A stretch of 64,000 nt of DNA from Laguncularia racemosa (lineage: Eukaryota > Streptophyta > Magnoliopsida > Myrtales > Combretaceae): assembly GCA_037954665.1 (NCBI GenBank), contig JBBMOL010000138.1, positions 558,001 through 622,000 of the forward strand. Direction: 5' to 3'. Under the pieces are notes generated by a model, which was not told where the DNA came from, ran no database searches, and was given only the letters and a program-made list of their open reading frames with translations. Below are positions 46,170-58,974 of the stretch, piece after piece (positions within the stretch are counted from its first letter, which is position 1; each line of letters opens with the position of its first letter). The position numbers and the translations under genes are program-made.

Positions 46170-48228
46170 TGTCGAGTCTAATTTTTCATTTTTTTTTTCA
46201 TTTCTTATCCGATTTATACTAGACCCTATGCTCATTTAATATAGATCCTCGACTTGAACTGGGAATTTCATTTTATTTTGGAGTCGCCACCCAACTGTGG
46301 TTAGGAAAGATTGAATTAGGACTAATTAAGCAGATTAATCCTAATTTGGACAACTAGTCAGCGAGATTTCCTCTTTTCATTTTTGTGAAAGAGGAAAGGG
46401 AAAACCAGAGTTTCTGGACTCGGAGGGTAACCTATTAAAACCTTAAAGTTACCACCCTACTCTCTTGAAATCTAAACCTTACCCTAATGTCTTTTGTTGT
46501 TATTTTTTTTTTAATTTTCGTTATCTTTTAGTTGTGTTTTTGAATAACTTATTCTAATATGAAAAAATAATTTTTTATTCTTTTTAGAGTTGCCCCAAAC
46601 GGGTGCCTACGTATCTGTTATTCAGGATCAAACAGGTCATAGTTCGCTTTTCATGAAAAAACTTTATTGTGTTTGTTAATTTTAATTATGAAATTACTTC
46701 TGGTTTACGTTTTTCTCATTTTAGTGTTTTTTTGGAAAAATTAAGCCTAAGCTTGATTATCTTATGTTTTTTGTTTTTTTGAAAAAATAATAATTTTAAG
46801 GAAAAAACCAATTTTGGATTTATTTAAGAAAAGCATTTTTCTAAGTGATAAGAAAAATTTTATCTCCCTATTATTATCTTACCTCTAATATTATTATTTG
46901 TTTTTTATTTTATTTTAATTTTAATTTTTTATTTTTTTTTATTAATTAATAATTTTTTATTATTTATTACTTTATCTACCCTAAACTAAAAATCTAAATT
47001 CTATCATTTTTCCTAATATATCTTTTATTATTTTATTATTTTTTATGTTATTTTATTATTATTTTTTGTGATTTTTATAATTTTCTATTATTTATCCTAA
47101 ACTAAACCTAAAAAAAATACTAATCTAAATTTTAACATTTTCCTAATATTATTTTTTTAATTATAAATAATAAATAAATAAATAAGTAACAAAATTCGAT
47201 AAATAAATAAATAATAAAAACAAAAAAATCGAAAAATCCGACTTACCTGGATCTGGGTCGGTGCATGGGTCGGGTCGGTCGATCACAACAATTGGGAGTG
47301 CTCGTTGACAGTGTTCCGACAGCCTTTTAAACAAGTTGAGAGGTCGTTTCTTAGCTTTTCGAGGGTGGGGAATCCAATGGTGGTGGTAGATTTCTCCATA
47401 AAAGCCTCCTAGTGGTGGTTCGAAGCTTGGTTGGCGGTCGCGACTTGAGGAACTCCGGCGAGGCTTTGATTTCTCTTATTTTCTCTCTTTTTCTCACTTT
47501 TGATATGTGCTCTGGCTTCCTCCCCTCGATTCCTATTTATAGACGCAAGAAATCGACCTAGATAAGCTCAGATTTCCTCCGATTGAGGCAAATCGGATTT
47601 CAGTTGAAAAACCCATTTTCGATTTTGTAAATCCTTCGATTTGTTGCGATTTGATTCCAATTGGGTAATTTTATCCTATTTCAATTAAAGATCTGTTAGA
47701 TTTGTGCAAAAGATTGAATCAAAACGGTCGAAATTCGATTTTTCCCTGCCGGCAATGATTTCGGATGAAGGAAAAAGAAGATCACGCGCCCGGCGCGTGC
47801 GTTCGTGTCGGCCAATCAGCTGCTGACACGTGTCCTGGTGAGGGAAAAAAATTGCAAAACGCAGAATGCGTCCCCCGCGTTTCAAACCTGCGACCTGACC
47901 CCTTCCCCGCGCACACGAGGCCATGGCTCGAACCAGTTGGGCTAGCCCACTTCCCAATTTTTTTTATTTACGCAATTTACATATATGCAATGCAATTTTT
48001 TATTATTTTTATATTATTTTGAAATTCTAAAAATTTATAAAAATTATTTAACCCCTTTTATTACTATTTCTACAATTATTTTCCAAAATTGATGTATTTT
48101 TCCTATTTATTTTATTTTTTGAATATTTTCCCTATTTTTGCTAAATTAGAAGAAAAGTTGTAAAAAATGAAAAAAAAATTGAAAATTGATTATTATTAAT
48201 CATTAGGGGCAAAAATGGAGTGTTTACA
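46170..48228 (-). repeat. 5' LTR of element D (2059 bp)
   Basis: Plus-strand TGTCGAG...TTTACA, matching 31341-33377. Minus-strand contents: box A (47933-47944), box B (47879-47888), palindromic GACACGTGTC (47825-47834), CCAAT beside it (47812-47816 on the plus strand), TATAAATA (47534-47541), CCAG|GTAAGT donor (GTAAGT at 47241-47246). ATGAC follows at 48229. Confidence 0.93.
47879..47944 (-). promoter_or_regulatory. tRNA/SINE-like box A and box B in the 5' LTR of D
   Basis: Minus strand box A TAGCCCAACTGG and box B GGTTTGAAAC, 56 bases start to start. GGTCGCAGGTTTGAA is shared with D1, so the module predates the split of the two subfamilies. Confidence 0.5.
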
Positions 48229-49010
48229 ATGACATCCTGATCTATTCTAGAGATAATGAGAAGTATGCTGAGCATTTAAGAAAGGTGTTGCAAACTCTGC
48301 AGGAAAAACGATTGTATGCTAAGTTAAAGAAATGTGAGTTTTGGCTGGACCAGATTGCGTTCATAGGCTATATTGCGTCAAGTTCTAGAATATCTATAAA
48401 TGTTGCAAAGATTAAGGCCATCATAAAGTGAAATCCTCCTACCACAGTCAGGGAGGTAAGAAGTTTTCTTAGTATGATAGGATATTACAGGAAATTTGTG
48501 AAAGACTTTCCAAAGATGACTGTACCCCAACCCAGTTGATGAGGAAAGGAGTCAAATTGAATGGACAGACCAATGTGAGCAAAGCTTTCAGGAATTAAAG
48601 AGGAGATTAGTTTCAACTCCTGTTTTAGCCATTCCTAGTGGAACAGGTGGGTATGCTATATATTGTGATGCCTCTAGGAATGGATTAGGGTGTGTACTGA
48701 TGCAAGATGATAAAGTTATAGCATATGCTTCCCGTCAGTTGAAACTATATGAGCATATTTATCCTACTCATGATTTGGAGTTGGCTGCTATAATATTTGT
48801 TTTAAAAATTTGGAGACATTATTTGTGTGGTGATAAATGTGATATAGATACTGATCATAAGAGTTTGAAATACATCCTTACTAAAAAAGAGTTGAACATG
48901 CGACAAAAGTGATGGTTGGAATTGATGAAAGACTATGACATAACCATTCATTATCATCCCGGTAAAGCTAGTGTAGTTGTTGATGCATTGAGTAGGAAAC
49001 AATGTAGCAA
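48229..49010 (+). pseudogene. RT C-terminus and RNase H of element A
   Basis: RT resumes after element D inside the catalytic loop: DILIYSRDNEKYAEHLRK, VLQTLQEKRLYAKLKKCEFW, then a frame-damaged VREVRSFLSMIGYYRKFV. RNase H follows: AIYCDASRNGLGCVLMQDDK, VIAYASRQLKLYEHIYPTHD, LELAAIIFVLKIWRHYL, DTDHKSLKYILTKKELNMRQ, then a TGA where TGG is expected, and ending near ...VVDALSRK. Stops and at least one frameshift (near 48530). Confidence 0.88.
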
Positions 49011-50580
49011 TCTGGCGACTTTGATCACTGACAAAGTGGAAATGTGGAGGGATTTGGAGTAGTTACAACTAGAAATTATATTGCTAGGGGTGGAATCCAG
49101 ATTAAATAGTTTGAGTATTCAACCTACACTAAAAGATCAGATCCAAGAAACACAGTTGACTAATGCGAAACTACAAGAAGTCAGGAACAGTATGATTAAA
49201 TATCCCAACTTTACATGTGATGAGACTGGAGTATTAAGATTCAAAGGTAGATTATGTATACCAGTAGTAGAGAAGATCAGAAAAGCAATTCTAGATGAGA
49301 CTCATCATACCATTTATATAAACCACCTAGGAAGCAATAAGATGTACAGGGATGCAAAATCAGTGTGTTAGTGGCTAGGGATGAAAAAAGACATTGTAAA
49401 ATATAAGGCAAAGTGTAGTACTTGCCAACAGGTTAAGGCAGAACATCAGAAACCTAGATGGTTATTACAACCCCTCTCCATTCTTGAATAGAAGTGGGAG
49501 CAGATTTCCTTGGATTTTGTTATAGGATTACCCAAGACCTGGAAACAGCATAATGCTATTTGGGTAATCATTGATAAGCTGACTAAATCAACCCATTTCC
49601 TTCCAATCTAGCAGAACATGCCACTATCTCGCTTAGCAGCGTTATATATTAAGGAGATAGTGCGATTACATGGAGTACTAGCTTCTATTGTTTCTGATAG
49701 AGATCCTAGGTTTATTTCTAGATTTTGGCAAACCCTGCAGGAAGCTAGGGCACCAAATTGAAGTTCAGTACAACTTATCATTCTTAAATTGATGGTCAAA
49801 TAGAGAGAATCATAAAGACACTTGAGGATATGTTGAAAGTGTGTGTTTTGGAGTTTGATGGTAATTGGAATGAACATTTGCCATTAATTGAGGTTGCATA
49901 TAATAATAACTATCATAGCATTATACAAATGGTCCCATAGGAAGCCTTATATGGAAGGAAATGCATATCCCCATTGTATTGGGATGAGATTAGAGAGAAA
50001 CAAGTAGTGGGACCAAAAATGCTCCAGCAGTTGATGGATAAAGTTCAGGTGATAAGGTCCAAAATGCAGACAATACAAAGTAGATAGAAAAGTTAAGCTA
50101 ACGAACGCAGAAAACCATTGAAGTTTCAAGTTGGAGACTTTGTGTTCTTGAAAGTATCACCTAATGAAGGGGATCAAGAGATTTAGAGTAAAAGGGAAGT
50201 TGAGTCCCCGTTATATTGGTCTATACCAGATTCAGATGAGGATTGGAGTTGTGGCATATGAACTTAATTACCTACTAAATTAGCCAATATCCATAATGTA
50301 TTCCATGTGTCTTCATTGAGGAAATGTGTTGGTGATCTGACAGCTATCTTAGAACATCCACCAAAAGGACTCCAGGACAACATGACATATGAGGAGTATC
50401 CCATTGTCATTCTAAATAGGTCCACTAGGCAACTTAGAAACCAAGATATTACATTTATAAAAGTCTGTTAGAATCACTATACTGAGGCGGAACCCACATG
50501 AGAGAGAGAAGATAATATGAGGACTAAATACCTAAACTTATTCCAAACAAGTAACTTATGTTTCACCCTTAGGATATAAA
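49011..50580 (+). pseudogene. Integrase and chromodomain-like tail of element A
   Basis: Zinc-finger and core remains: CSTCQQVKAEHQKP, WEQISLDFVIGLPKTW, IDKLTKSTHFLP, VRLHGVLASIVSDRDPRF, IEVAYNNNYHS. Then the C-terminal barrel (FQVGDFVFLKVSP, NIHNVFHVSSLRKCV) and a chromodomain-like end MTYEEYPIVILNRSTRQL, REDNMRTKYLNLF, in which both expected tryptophans are stops (TAG and TGA). The chromodomain places A among chromoviruses and would target silent chromatin. Several frameshifts. Confidence 0.85.
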
Positions 50581-50683
50581 TATATATAGCTTCGCTTAAA
50601 TTCTAAGTGTTCTATAATTTAAGTTTAGGACATTAAAATATAATGAGTTGTACCCGCGTAGTAGTTTCGAGGATGAAACTATT

Positions 50684-50698
50684 TTAAGGGGAGTAGAA
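50684..50698 (+). other. Polypurine tract of element A
   Basis: TTAAGGGGAGTAGAA immediately before the 3' LTR start TGTGAG, preceded by TTTCGAGGATGAAACTA, a sequence context familiar from Tekay/Del-type elements. Confidence 0.9.
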
Positions 50699-53600
50699 TG
50701 TGAGAACCTAGGCTTAACCAATTACATTGTAATAGTGTACGCGTGATGTAAAATGAATATGTATGTATATAAATATATATATATATATACGATGTAGGCG
50801 TTAATATACATATATATACATGTAAGGAACACACATATATAAATATAAATATGTATATAATTATAATTATACTAAAAATGATATATATATATAATATTTA
50901 GAAAACTAATAAATAAATAAATAAATAGCAAAACAAAACAAACAAATAATAAAATAATATACAATAAGTTAGTCAATTATTTAAGGATAAATTAGCAATA
51001 TAATGAGGCAAAAGTGGGCATTAGGGAGAGAGAGATAAAAAATTTTCAAATTTTACAAACCCATAACTTTCTCCATTTCATCCGAATTTTCTGGGAAAAT
51101 TACAATTGAAAATCATGCAATTATCAGGGGAGGATGAAGAACAAGATTGAAGTAAGATGCAACAAGAATTTGAAGAAATAATTGAAGAAAAATTGTAATT
51201 AAACAGGGGAGGATTTGGTTTGTTCAGTCGAAGAGGTTAGGGTGGAGCTACTACTAGGCCGAGCTAGGGTTAAGGGTTTAAGTGGAGAAGGATTCTAGCC
51301 GACACAGTGGTGGTCGAAGGCCGGTGAACAGAGCTACCCTCAATAATGCGTGAAACTTCCTATTTTTGTTAAAAATATCAAATATTGATAAAAAAAAATT
51401 ATGATTTTTGGTATTCTAGCATAATTTTATATGTACATTAATGTGGTAATTCTATTTTGGTGAAATTTGAATCGAAAATATGTGGTCCTTAAGAAATGTC
51501 TTGTTTTGGTTGGAAATTAAATTGGAAAATGAATAGGGCAAATGATGTATTTTTAATGTAATTTTTAGTATATAAGATCCTTATATGATTTAGTAGATTA
51601 CCAAATCAATAATTTTTCAAATTGGAGTCGTTTTCCATTTTTAGTGAATTTTTCAAGCCAATTACCTTGTTTTGGCCAAATTTCATCATTAGCAAAATTG
51701 GGGAATTTAATTTGATTAGTTAACTTTGATGTTTAGCTGAGGTTCATTGAAGCATAATATGATATTGAGAAGCTTAGGTTAGTTACGGAACAAAAATGAG
51801 AGCATTCGACACAAAATTGCAATAATTTAGAATTATACGATTCGATACACGAAATCGAATTGGAATTTAATTACATTAATATATAATAGAGCGTAATATA
51901 CCTGTATGTATATGAATAAGATATTTTAGGAAAATGGTGGATTATATGAGGTCATGATGGAATTTAGGGGCTTGGCATACTGAATTAGCAATTTAGGGTT
52001 TTGTAGAGTAAATGGAATAACATTGATTGGTATACCAATGATTCAAATATTTCTATTGAGTGAGGAGGATATAGGAATTTGGCTGGTGCAACTGTTTGCA
52101 TTGGCATATATTGTTTCAGGTGCGTGCCCCTTTAACTCCTCTCTTGGGTACAAGTGATCGATAATGTAGACCACTTGTTGTTGTCTAAAATTACCCTGTA
52201 CAATCACTTATAGTAATCAATGTAGGAGGATTGTTGGATTATATTGAATTGTTGATGGCTAGTTGTGTGTCCTAATATGGTTAGATTCTGAGAAAAAGGG
52301 AACATTTTAGAAATCCTAGAATGAGGGTTGGATGTGGGATTTAATTGTAGTATTCTTGATTGTATGTGATGTAATGAATATAAATTGTTGAATGCCTTAT
52401 GATTGTGATGTAATGCTCAGTTATTGTTAGCTTATCGGATGGGGTTTGTATGACTGGTTGAGTTCATACTATTGTTGTCTCGGTAATGATGAAATATTTA
52501 TATGGATAATAAAATGAAAAACCGATTGTTGACATGTATAACTTCATTAAAGTATACCTACCTGATTTTGGGACTTAAATAAATCAAATGGGGTTTAGGC
52601 TATAAGCACCTACTAACCCAAAACATTTAATGTAAGGAAAGTCTTGTTCCCTACCTGGTAAATTTATGGTATGACCTTTGAGTCAACCTAAATAGGTTTA
52701 AAACACGGTTGACAAGTCAACCTGGCTCAGTGACGTATGGGGATCTGGTCACCCCTCTTGTTTGAGGCAAGTGAAAGGCGAACTAAATGTTTCTAACTAA
52801 AAAGAGTATGTAAGGATGCCTTAATTAGCTGAGAAAACATTAAGTTTTGAAAAGTACATGAAAGTAGTTTATCTACTAGTTAACAAGCTCTGGCTAGGTG
52901 AACCAAAAAGTAATTGTGACCTTTAAGTAAATAGGAGAGACTTGAAATGGTCTCCAATGAAAAGGTTATAAGTTTGGTAAAATGGAATTATAAGAAAAAG
53001 TTCATTAAGTAAGATTATGGTGATGTTAAAATGTAAGAAATTGAATTGGATTTCCTACAAGTATAGCTTTGAGTTGAAAACTTGCTTGCTTTAAGTAATC
53101 ACTTCTGAAGTATTTGATAATATTGTTAGTTACTGTTATGTGATTTTATTGTTTAATTTTGTTGAGTTACTTAATTATGTACTCACTTTGCTTCTTAAGA
53201 AGCTAAGAGGTTAATGTTTTGCTAACCTTAGGTACAGGTACTAAAGAATAAGTTATTGGGGACTTGGGTTTCTAGAGAGCATCAGTAGAGGCAAATAGGC
53301 CTTAGTTTCCATTTTGAACCTTTGTTATTTTGTAATGAGATGTCCTATACATGATGTTGTAGTGCTTGTAAATATGATCTACAGGTTTTGATCTTCGGAT
53401 TGTAATGTGAATATATGTATGTATAAGTTTGGATTTGTAATCTTTTTTAGCCACTTAGGTCTATAAGATTAATTATAGGTTGTGCCTACTTACTAGGAAT
53501 GTAAATCCCAATGATATATGGATGTAATGTGATAGAAGACTTTAAGTACAAGTGTTTAGATATAATGTGGATTTTGAAATGATAGCGCTGATAGCAACAC

Positions 53601-53761
53601 TCTATAGGATGTTTATAAAATTACATACAAGTTGGAGTTATAGGTTTAGAATTAGTCAAATTTGCCTTATCTCTAATTTGCAATCCACCTATAGGTACTA
53701 GGGAAAGTTACAAGAATGTTGAATAGGTTTAAGAATCAGACCTAGTAGGTGGGTCACTACA
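50699..53761 (+). repeat. 3' LTR of element A (3063 bp)
   Basis: Starts TGTGAGAACC after the polypurine tract and ends GGGTCACTACA. It aligns with 16481-19546 throughout. Next bases are GTAAC. Compared with the 5' LTR it has a shorter (TA)n tract and an extra ~50-base stretch near 53165-53220 not seen at the corresponding 5' place. Confidence 0.9.
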
Positions 53762-53939
53762 GTAACTGCCTATAACACCATACATGTTGTTTTAATACTA
53801 TTGTACAAGTGATTCCAAAATCAACAAATAAAAATGAAGTTATGTCTCATATTAATGATTTCAAACATCTGGTTGAGAGTTATTTTCTACTTGTAATGAT
53901 GATGGTGATGATGAATTTACAATAATGAACTATCTAAAT

Positions 53940-55985
53940 TTCTTTAGGAGACTTGCTTTTGTCTCTAACTTTAATGTTCCTATGCTATAAGTTTACAAGA
54001 CATAACTATCAACCTATCTGTACTAGCTTCAACATTCGAATTTGGTTACTTCTAGGTAGATTTAGCTCTTACTACCATTTACACCATCGATTGTCTCCCC
54101 ATCTCCCTCTCAACCGCAAATCCAACCTTAAGCTCCTCCATCATAGCCCTCTAGAGTACACCTTCTTTTACTCATTGTTGCCATGCGACCAAAATTACAC
54201 ACCTCAAGCCCTCAACAAACTAGCCCTTTGCTTTATCCATGCACCTTCACTAGAAATATTGATGCCTACACTATTAATAGGTCCTAAGGGTAAAGGCCTA
54301 TGCCATGTATACATCAATGCCATTTGGTTTACGTCCCTTCCTAAACCAACTCCCCCTAATTTACAAATTCCTTATGTATAATTAGTTACACTTCCTTCCC
54401 CATTACTCTTCATACCCTTAATCAATTTTCACCATCAACTACCCATTCAACAATTATTTGTTGCAAAGCAGATATCTCTAAAATTAAATTTATTCTCAAT
54501 CTCCACTCTATACCTTCTCTTTAGAATCCCATCATTACAGTAAAGCCCTTTGACCCCCCACCAATGCTACTACCATAAAAGAAGAGTTTGACCTTCTCCT
54601 AAAAACTAAAATATAGATCCCCTCCTAACCACAACCGAACCAAATGTTGTTGGTGACACATGGAAGTATCACATCAGACTATAATGCTTCCACTCCATTG
54701 CCCAAGGATTTACTAAGTATGAGGCACTTATTATACTAAAACTTTAAGTTTAGTTGTCAAACCCATCATCGTTTGCTTTATTCTTTCTCATGTGATCTTA
54801 TCTCATTAGGTCATTCATCAATGAGATGTCAAAATGCCTTTCTCTATAATCACCTTACCAAGCAGGTGTTTACAAGAATAGTGTCTAGTGTTTATCCATC
54901 GTTGATATCATCATCATTTTCACAAGCTACAAAAAACTCTTTATGGTCTAAAATAGATCCATATGTATAATTTCACTAGCTTAGCAACTTCCTTCTACTC
55001 ACAGGTTTCATATAAAGCCAAGTTAATAATTCCATGTCTATCTATATTTGAGACACTAATGTGCTAGTCCTTACCATTTATGTTAATGACATCATTGTGG
55101 CAAGAAATAACCAAACAATTGTTGCACACTTGACCTCTCTCCTTTCTCACCAATTCATTATGAAAGACCTCTGTTGCTTTAGCATCAATGTGAGTCAAAC
55201 ACCTCAGTGCTTTCATCTGTCTTAGTCATTATATGCTTATGACCTTAAACAACAAAACATGCATCTTTCCAAACTTATTCAAAGCTCGTCATCCTATATA
55301 AGTCAACTTACCTAACTTTATTACTTAATTGAGATCACTAAGGTACCTCTATTGCTCACTATCAGCATTACAAAATCATACATAACATCAAAGTTCAATC
55401 AGTTGAGTTAATATGTGCACTCCTTACTACTAATCATTTACATTAGGTTAAGTAAGCTCTCAAAATACCTTGCGAATTCTCTCAATAGGCATTCCCATTG
55501 TACATATTAGCCACTATCTCCTTAAACGCCTATGCTAATATAAGTAAGGTTAGCTATCAAGATATTCATGAATCCATAATAGAGTATGTGGTCTTTCTTG
55601 GGTGTAATCTTATCATTTACTAGTCTAGCAAACAACCCACTAAGTTTTGCATATAGAGCTCTAACACGTAGTATTAATGTATACTTATATTTTCCAACTT
55701 GCACAAAAACTGGAGGTTATCATTCATTACCTTATCATCTTATGATGAAACAACATAGGTTATGATGTTAAATCCAATTCAACATGGTACAAAACATATT
55801 GATATTAACTATCAATTTGTTCATGAAAAAGTTACTATTAATCAAGCTCTTGTTCTATGTGTTCCTATCTATCCATAACAAACAAACATCCTTATTAAGA
55901 ACTTATTTATATAACATTTCTATTATTAGTACTCTAATCTCATGCTAAAATTTTCAATATGAGATTGAGGAGATGTATACATTTA
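53940..55985 (+). pseudogene. Decayed Ty1/copia Pol: integrase end, RT and RNase H
   Basis: Frame-scrambled but ordered copia remains: TPQALNKLALCFIHAPSLE (integrase end, near 54200), FDPPPMLLP-type linker and RT start (about 54550-54760), MRCQNAFLYNHLTKQVF near 54825, the catalytic loop relic VLTIYVNDIIVARN (YVND for YVDD) near 55070, SHQFIMKDL, then RNase H pieces (VVFLGCNLI, SSKQPT near 55590-55640), the NPIQHGTKHIDINYQFVHEK tail near 55770, and MRLRRCI near 55963. LTRs not identified. Long dead. Confidence 0.75.
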
Positions 55986-55989
55986 CATT

Positions 55990-58974
55990 ATATATTACTC
56001 GTGAATAGGGTAAGTTGATATTTCAACTATGCCAAGGGTCACAATTTACCTACATAGTATTACTGTATATACCAATAAATTATAATTAATATCCAACAAT
56101 CAACTTTAATGGTCATAGTGAACAATCATTGATAATACCGACAGACAAGGAATATGATTTCCTTTTTTTTCCTAAAATGAAAATCAAATTGTTTTTCTTT
56201 TTTTTTTAAGGCAATTTTAAAACTTTAATTGCAATAAATACTAGAATAAAAAAGGTATCTCAAAAAATTGTTCTTAGTGATTTAAACTCAATCTAATGAT
56301 TAAATATTAGGAGTAGGATTACTTTTGATGCTATGAGCTTTTGTCATTAGTGAATATGTTTGAACCAAAATATGTCTCACCATAACTATTTTAATTACAT
56401 TATGGTATTATGGTAGTTAGCTATTTTGTTTATCACCAATCAAACAAAAAAAAAAATGCATTCAATAACCTATCACAAAAGACCAAATTGTTTTTCATGA
56501 TTTTTAGTGGTTTTAATTCAAGAGGGTAATTTTATCGAAGGAAACGAAAGATAGAAGAGGATTCACTCAACCTAATGTATGTAATTGTGTTATTCCCATT
56601 AAAAGATTCCTCAAGATAAATCATAAACTAAGTGTAAGTTTTAGATTTGGTTCTTTTCTATTTACATTTTTTTTATTGAATTTTTTATTTTAGACACTAT
56701 CACATATAATTAATAGTTAAGATTTATAGCTATAAACAAACCGAGTTGATCTTTTGAAAACTAAAGCTTGGCTTATTAGATAAATCATCAAGCTTAAGTC
56801 GAATCAAACTTTTACTAAGCTTGAAAATTATAGGTTTGAGCTCACACTCATTATGGAATTCAAAACTCAAGCTCAAATCATTTAAACAAATGAGAAATGA
56901 GCTCAAGCTCTTTTAAATAAACAAATCTAAACAAACCTAAGCTTAAGCTCTAACTCATTTACATAAATAAGTTCAAACTTTATTTTAAAATTTTTGAGCT
57001 TGTTTACAGAATAATGTATATACTTTATTTTTTTTTTTTGGAGGAACTATGCTTTTATTGAAGATTTTTTTTTTTTCACTTTTATGATGAAAAAGTGTTT
57101 TAAATCAATGGTTTAGACCAAATTGTTATAAGTCAATGGTCCAAATTAATGACTATTGATTATACTATAAAAATCCTCTCTTATGTTATATGTTTTATTT
57201 CAATATGATTTTAATATAATATACTTCTAAGCCTATGTGTAAACCAATTCATTAACATTACAAATAAGCTTACTCTTAATCCTACTTATGAATCAACTTA
57301 TTAACAATATAAATAAACCTATTTACAAGCTTTAACAAAGACTTAAGATCAACTCTTTTAAATTAACTTGTTTATAAAACAAACTTTAGCCAAATTGATC
57401 TTAAAAGTCGCTCACTTTATTTACAACCCTAAAGATTACATCAAAAAAGGTGACAAATATAATATCATTATAAGGTAGTTTAAAATTTTAAATAACCTCG
57501 ATTATTGATTTATAAATTAATAAAAGTTGAGAAAATAACCCCCTAAGTTTTTCCATAAGTTCAATAATTAGTGGCACTTCGATCATATGTTTGGATATAT
57601 AAAAATATATATTGTATTTTTCTTCACTTTGCATACCTCCATGTTGTTACACTTCGCATACCTAATGTTAAATCAGAATTAGAAAAATAAAAAACAGAGT
57701 TGCCAAATCTTTTTCTTTATTTTTTTCCCTCACCTGGCTGCTCAAACAAGCGTTTTCTAATGAAAAAGAATATATAGAATGCATTAAAAGAACAAAACAC
57801 ATACAACCAAAATTTTAAAATATATATAAAAAGAAACAGAAAGAAAAGAAAAGAGAAGATGAACAAGAATATAAACATACTATTATTAGGGAAAATGCAA
57901 AAAATATTAGTAAGTTTTCACCTAAATGCAGATATACCCTTAAATTTTCAAATATTATAAATCACTTTCTTTTACTTTAATAAATTGATAAATAACCTTT
58001 CAAAACTGCAAATAACTCCCTATATCGGTATAAAACATCCGGTTAAACTAATCAAAAGTTAATTTAACATATCCTAACCTTTGGCCTTAATATATCTTTT
58101 TTGAACTAAAAAATGTAAACATCCCCCATTTTATCAAAGCTATTAAAGTTTCGGAAAGCAATTTATAAAACTTAAAAGTTTAAAAGGGTAGAATCACATT
58201 GAGATCAAAATTTAAGAAAATTATTTGCAATTTCCCCCCATAGTTAATCCATTTTTTCTTATCTTTTTATCAGATTTTACATGCTTTCTAGTCTATACTA
58301 CTCACGTGATGGAGCCGTGTCATCTACTTTCTGAATAACAGCTGAATATGCTACACAAAATTCTTAATGAACCATTAGCTGCATCCAAGACCTGATTTTG
58401 TTATGACCATTAGCTATGCCTCCTAAAATGGCGAAAAGGTGATATGGACACGGATTCTGTAAGAGAGACTACTGGTAGAATGTACTTATAGAGAGAGCTC
58501 ATGACACTGAATTCTTGACACGCACTTGGGGGGAGAAATGCCAATATGTGGTTTGACTGTTAGCCAGCACCAAAAATAAGAGGACAGTGCATTTGCATTT
58601 ACAACATCGGGAGTAGGTTGATTCAATCAATAAAAAGTACAGCTGACATGCCAATCAGTATGAGTATATTAACAGAATCAGAGTGCTCTCCTTACAGTCA
58701 GTTGGAATAAAAGAACACCCCTCAACCACTTCTAACAACATCAAACCAGAGACTTTAACATGTCAAAGACTTTTAACATGTATAGCAGATGGGTACTAGC
58801 CATGTAGCCTGCAGTAAGAACAAAACCATGCTAATTCAAATGAAGCAAAACTAACGAGTATAGCAGCTCATTACCTTCTATTCGCCACAAACCACTGTTA
58901 GATCATGAAAAGCATTATCTCATATTGAAGGATCTAGAAATTTATGTTACTAGTGATCCGATCCACCTTTTGTT
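55990..58974. other. AT-rich non-coding DNA between copia remnant and CRN
   Basis: No coding potential seen. It holds poly-A/T tracts and a candidate TIR element at 56727-57425. The part next to 58975 would contain the 3' untranslated region and polyadenylation signal of CRN on the minus strand. I see no clear minus-strand AATAAA in the first ~300 bases below 58975. Confidence 0.6.
56727..57425. mobile_element. Candidate non-autonomous TIR element (~700 bp)
   Basis: Left end CTATAAACAAACCGAG and the reverse complement of the right end TTGTAAATAAAGTGAGC match imperfectly. The interior is rich in AAGCTTGAGCTC-like words (56760-57005), a texture seen in plant MITEs. Target duplications are not clear. 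Low confidence. Confidence 0.3.

Larger units (their letters stand above)
31341..48228 (-). mobile_element. Element D: Tat-lineage Ty3/gypsy element with ORF1 and dual RNase H
   Basis: A 16.9-kb minus-strand element (about 14.7 kb without solo LTR D2) between perfect ATGAC duplications (31336-31340, 48229-48233). In minus-strand order: 5' LTR, primer site, ORF1, gag, protease, RT, RNase H, second (archaeal-type) RNase H, integrase, tandem repeats, 3' LTR. The extra RNase H, the large size and the repeats after integrase mark the Tat/Ogre/Retand lineage. By eye the LTRs differ at about 5-6% over the first 320 bases. Many stops, so inactive. Confidence 0.9.
16481..53761 (+). mobile_element. Element A: Tekay/Del-like Ty3/gypsy chromovirus with nested insertions
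   Basis: Two long LTRs in the same orientation (3066 and 3063 bp) flank a primer-binding site, gag, protease, RT, RNase H, integrase with a chromodomain-like tail, and a polypurine tract, in canonical order. Removing the insertions C, D1 and D with their target duplications leaves about 11.45 kb, with 3-kb LTRs, as in Tekay/Del chromoviruses. By eye the two LTRs differ at roughly one base in ten near their 3' ends, so it is the oldest element of the cluster. Flanks GTAGT and GTAAC are only a partial target-site match. All frames carry stops, so it is inactive. Confidence 0.85.
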
